DNA from: an uncultured Alphaproteobacteria bacterium
Lineage (GTDB): Bacteria; Pseudomonadota; Alphaproteobacteria; Methylaequorales; Methylaequoraceae
Length of the DNA stretch: 52,618 nt
Reading direction: 5' to 3'
Assembly: GCA_902590895.1 (NCBI GenBank)
Contig: CACIYM010000005.1
Coordinates: 1-52,618 of the forward strand
The position numbers and the translations under genes were made by a program. Within the stretch, counting starts at the first letter, position 1, and every line of letters starts with the position of its first letter. The notes beneath the pieces are model-generated. The model searched no databases, was not told the origin of the DNA, and worked only from the letters and a program-made list of their open reading frames with translations. Below, piece after piece: positions 49,044 through 52,618 of the stretch.

Positions 49044-50247
49044 CTTTTATCAAAATGGAATAGTTGCAACGCTGCATAACTTTTCAAGCAGAACTCATGA
49101 TGATTTGGAGAGAGATTTAGTTGAATTTAGTAAATTCAGACCGATCACTCTTATTCTTCCCTCTTTGTTTTCAGAGTTAACAGGCAAAGCTCTACCAAAT
49201 ATTATAAGTGAAATTAGTAAAGTAAAATACATTAAAAATATTGTAATTGGACTTGATAGAGCTAATGAAAAAGAATTTAAAAAAGCAAAATCTTTTTTTT
49301 CAAAACTACCACAAAAGCATGAAATTTTATGGCATGACGGTCCAAATTTAAAGAAACTTGATAAACAGTTAAAAAAACATAATTTAGCACCACAACAAAT
49401 GGGTAAGGGGAGAAATGTTTGGTATTGTATGGGATATATTTTATCTATTGGTGAATCTGAAGCAGTTGCGTTGCATGATTGTGATATATTAACATATGAC
49501 AGAAGTTTACTAGCAAGATTGGTTTATCCTGTAGCTAACCCAAAATTTAATTTTGACTTTTGTAAGGGATACTACCCAAGAGTATCTGAAGGAAAAGTAA
49601 AGGGAAGAGTTGCAAGATTATTAGTAACTCCACTTTTAAGAGCATTGGAAAAGACTATTGGTAATAATGAATTCATCTCATTTGTTGATTCCTTTAGATA
49701 TCCTTTAGCAGGAGAGTTTTCATTTAGAAGGAGAGTCTTAAAGGATATTAGAATTCCTTATGATTGGGGGTTGGAAATTGGAGTTTTATCTGAGATGTTT
49801 AGGAATTATGCTAGTAATAGGGTGTGCCAGGCTGATATAGCAGAAAACTATGATCACAAGCATCAAGTTGTTTCTTTTAATGACGATTCAACGGGTTTAT
49901 CGAAAATGTCTATAGATATAACAAAAGTTCTTATTAGAAAACTTGCGTCTCAAGGGGAAAAGTTTTCAATGTCAATTTTTAGATCTTTAAAAGCAACTTA
50001 CTACAGAGAGGCTTTAGATTTTGTCCAAATATATAAAAAAGATGCAATGATGAATTCTTTTGAAATAGATGTACATGAGGAAGAAACAGCTGTTGAATTA
50101 TTTGCTAAAAATATTATGACTGCAGGTCAAATTTTCTTAGAATCTCCGATGGAGTCTCCAAATATTCCTACTTGGAATAGAATTGACACTGCTTTGCCAT
50201 CCTTTTTGTCCGATCTAAAAAAAGCAGTTGCTAACGATAACTTCTAA
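49036..50247 (+). CDS. gpgS: Glucosyl-3-phosphoglycerate synthase-like glycosyltransferase, probable ATT start (ORF track starts at TTG 49105)
   Basis: Frame open from 49036: ISDFYQNGIVATLHNFSSRTHDDLERDLVEFSKFRPITLILPSLFSEL; AGGAG at 49024-49028; VALHDCDILTYDRSLLARLVYP. Confidence 0.8.
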   Translation: MSDFYQNGIVATLHNFSSRTHDDLERDLVEFSKFRPITLILPSLFSELTGKALPNIISEISKVKYIKNIVIGLDRANEKEFKKAKSFFSKLPQKHEILWHDGPNLKKLDKQLKKHNLAPQQMGKGRNVWYCMGYILSIGESEAVALHDCDILTYDRSLLARLVYPVANPKFNFDFCKGYYPRVSEGKVKGRVARLLVTPLLRALEKTIGNNEFISFVDSFRYPLAGEFSFRRRVLKDIRIPYDWGLEIGVLSEMFRNYASNRVCQADIAENYDHKHQVVSFNDDSTGLSKMSIDITKVLIRKLASQGEKFSMSIFRSLKATYYREALDFVQIYKKDAMMNSFEIDVHEEETAVELFAKNIMTAGQIFLESPMESPNIPTWNRIDTALPSFLSDLKKAVANDNF

Positions 50248-50255
50248 TTTTTTAA

Positions 50256-51986
50256 ATGCTCAAAAAAGATTTTTCTGAAAAAGTAAAACAATATTTATTT
50301 CAAATTTATTCAAATGATTTGAGTAAAAAACAAATTAATAATCTTTTTTTTAATATTAAATCAATTTTTACTCAACAAATGAAAAGATCAAAAAAGGATT
50401 TGTGGAATGAAAAAGATTTTTTGTTGATCACATATGCTGATTCAATAAAGAAAAATAATCAAAAAAATTTAATAACATTGAACAATTTTTTAAAAAAATA
50501 TTGTAAAGAATTTAATTACATACATATCCTACCTTTTTTTCCTTTTTCATCTGATGACGGATTTGCTGTAGTGGACTATAAAAAAATAAAAATAGAACAT
50601 GGTTCTTGGAAGGATCTAAAAAAAATAACCAAAAATTTTGATATAATGGTGGATTTGGTTATAAATCACTGTTCATCAAATAATAAATTGTTTAAAAACT
50701 TTCTTGAAAATAAAAATCCTGGAAAAGACTTCTTTATAAATAGTGAAAAAAAATTTCCAAAATCAAATAAAATTGTTAGACCTAGAAGCTCTGATTTATC
50801 AAAAAAAGTTTTTGTTGATGGCAAAAATACTTACGTATGGTGTACGTTCGGACATGATCAAGTGGATTTTGATTTTAGAAACCCAAATGTTTTATTATAC
50901 TTCTTTGAGATTATTAAATTTTATCTTGATCAAGATATTAAGGCTTTGAGATTGGATGCTGTAGCATTTTTGTGGAAAGAACATGGCACTAGTTGTATTA
51001 ACCTTCCGCAAACTCATAATATAATCAGATTAATAAGGCTTATAATTGATCGTTTTTATAACAAAACACTTGTAATTACTGAAACTAATATTCCGAGTCA
51101 TGAAAACCTAACCTATTTTGGGAATAACAATGAAGCTCATTGTATTTATAATTTTTCTTTAGCACCTTTGTTAATACATGCAGTTGTTTCAGGAAATAGT
51201 TTTTATTTAAAAAAATGGTCTAGAGGAATGCCGCCCGCACAAGAAAATAATTCTTATTTAAACTTTCTCTCAACACACGACGGTATAGGCATGAGACCTG
51301 TAGAGGGAATTTTACCGGAAAATGAGATTCAAAAATATTTTAATTTTTTTAAAAAACAAGGAGGTTTATTCTCTTACAGAACTAACGCGGGTAAGAAATC
51401 TGTTTATGAGGTAAATATAACTTTATTAGAGGCATTTAAAGAGTGTTACAACGGAAAGGATAAATTAGGTTTTGAAAGATTTATCCTGGCTCATACAATT
51501 TTATTTTCTATGGAAGGAATTCCAGCAATTTATATTCAGAATTTTTTAGGATCAAAAAACGATAACTCTAAAGTAAAAAAAACTAACAGTTATAGGTCTA
51601 TTAATAGAAGAAATTGGAATTTTGATAGTTTAGTTAAGATCTTTCAAAATAAATCAAATATAAACAGTAAAATTTTGCATTCACTCAACAGACTTATGAT
51701 TTTAAGAAAAAAGCAAATTGCATTTCATCCTAATGCTACTCAATTTACTCTTCAACTAGGCGACATTTTTTTTGGTATTTGGAGGCAAAGTATTGATAGA
51801 AGCCAAAGTATTTTTTGTATAAGTAATCTGACAAATAAAAAACAAAAGATCTCTTTATTGGACATCAATTTGATCAGTACTAATAATTGGTTTGATATAT
51901 TATCAAATAAAAAAATAAAAAATATTGGAGATGAGTTAATGTTTAGACCTTATCAAACTTTTTGGATAACTAATAAAAAAATTTAG
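50256..51986 (+). CDS. GH13 sucrose phosphorylase-family enzyme (possibly glucosylglycerate phosphorylase)
   Basis: IHILPFFPFSSDDGFAVVDYK; MVDLVINHCSSNN; IKALRLDAVAFLWKE; LNFLSTHDGIGMRP. Confidence 0.85.
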   Translation: MLKKDFSEKVKQYLFQIYSNDLSKKQINNLFFNIKSIFTQQMKRSKKDLWNEKDFLLITYADSIKKNNQKNLITLNNFLKKYCKEFNYIHILPFFPFSSDDGFAVVDYKKIKIEHGSWKDLKKITKNFDIMVDLVINHCSSNNKLFKNFLENKNPGKDFFINSEKKFPKSNKIVRPRSSDLSKKVFVDGKNTYVWCTFGHDQVDFDFRNPNVLLYFFEIIKFYLDQDIKALRLDAVAFLWKEHGTSCINLPQTHNIIRLIRLIIDRFYNKTLVITETNIPSHENLTYFGNNNEAHCIYNFSLAPLLIHAVVSGNSFYLKKWSRGMPPAQENNSYLNFLSTHDGIGMRPVEGILPENEIQKYFNFFKKQGGLFSYRTNAGKKSVYEVNITLLEAFKECYNGKDKLGFERFILAHTILFSMEGIPAIYIQNFLGSKNDNSKVKKTNSYRSINRRNWNFDSLVKIFQNKSNINSKILHSLNRLMILRKKQIAFHPNATQFTLQLGDIFFGIWRQSIDRSQSIFCISNLTNKKQKISLLDINLISTNNWFDILSNKKIKNIGDELMFRPYQTFWITNKKI

Positions 51987-52184
51987 ATTATGATGAATAT
52001 ATTAAGAATAGTATTAAAAGAATTATTATAACTAAAATAATTTTACTAAGGCTCTACAAGCAGCATCAATTTAACTGTTTTCAGGTTTTGATTCAAATGA
52101 AAGCCCTGAAGTATGACAGTAGTTTTTCATTCTTTAATGGTTATTAATTTACTTTAAATTAAAGTAGTTTAAAATTAAATGAGT

Positions 52185-52469
52185 TTAAGATTTTTCTACG
52201 ATAAATAATCTTTCACCTTCAAAAATTTCTACTCTTATATTTGGATTTTTCTTCATATTGTCAATGTAAACAACCTTAGACTTTTCAGCAGATTCTTTAG
52301 AGTCAAACTTTAGTATTCCAATGCTATGCAATTCACTAACTTGAAATGTTTCTATAGATAAAATACCAGGTAGGTTATTAATCATTTCATGCTTTGCTAA
52401 TGCTTGCATTGCGTCTGAATCAATTTTAGATGAAAACTTTAGGTTTACTACTCTTATATACATGTTCAA
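52185..52469 (-). CDS. Hypothetical protein, possible dimeric alpha/beta-barrel (ABM-like)
   Basis: 94 aa ORF; MYIRVVNLKF...LPGILSIETFQ... Confidence 0.55.
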   Translation of the reverse strand: MNMYIRVVNLKFSSKIDSDAMQALAKHEMINNLPGILSIETFQVSELHSIGILKFDSKESAEKSKVVYIDNMKKNPNIRVEIFEGERLFIVEKS

Positions 52470-52618
52470 AAGATAAGTTAAAAAAATTAAAATTTAAAGT
52501 GTTATTAAAATTTTCCTAGTAAACCAGAAATCAGAAAGTGAATTGTAATTTAATAGAAAAAAATTGCACTTAATATTTATAATACGACTTTTTTAAATAT
52601 TGTTAAAATAAGTATATC

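Overview
AT-rich window with the gene content and order of an alphaproteobacterial chromosome. The lineage is my inference; a marine, streamlined genome seems likely but I did not test it. (1) 1-12.9 kb: S10/spc/alpha ribosomal-protein operons (rplD to rplQ with secY, adk, rpoA). (2) 12.9-18.0 kb: RluC-family pseudouridine synthase, ATP12-like chaperone, acyl-CoA carboxylase pair. (3) 18.05-19.4 kb: tRNA-Leu(GAG) followed by a tyrosine-recombinase-like gene that appears to lack canonical catalytic residues. (4) 19.4-24.1 kb: glutathione peroxidase, isochorismatase-family protein, glnB-glnA (minus strand) with a sigma-54-type promoter, aminotransferase. (5) 24.2-28.6 kb: an intact tRNA-His(GTG) followed by two further copies of its 3' ~50 bp. 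These delimit two tandem islets, one carrying an HNH-HIT fusion protein and uncharacterised ORFs, the other two small envelope-type proteins. (6) 28.6-34.7 kb: methyltransferase, cobalamin-binding-like protein, trypsin-like protease, photolyase. (7) 34.7-38.0 kb (minus): circularly permuted ATP-grasp / Alpha-E / transglutaminase operon preceded by a strong match to the glutamine (glnA-type) riboswitch. (8) 38.1-46.1 kb: type III PKS plus ICMT-like methyltransferase, MarR regulator, hydrolase, SDR, MoxR/VWA pair, DoxX, cytochrome c and PQQ-type sugar dehydrogenase. (9) 46.1-52.6 kb: Coq7, CBS protein and a glucosylglycerate-type gene set (HAD phosphatase, GpgS-like synthase probably starting at ATT, GH13 phosphorylase). 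Best candidates for follow-up: the glutamine riboswitch on the ATP-grasp operon, and the tRNA-His tandem islets with the HNH-HIT protein. All calls are from reading sequence and family knowledge; no searches were run.
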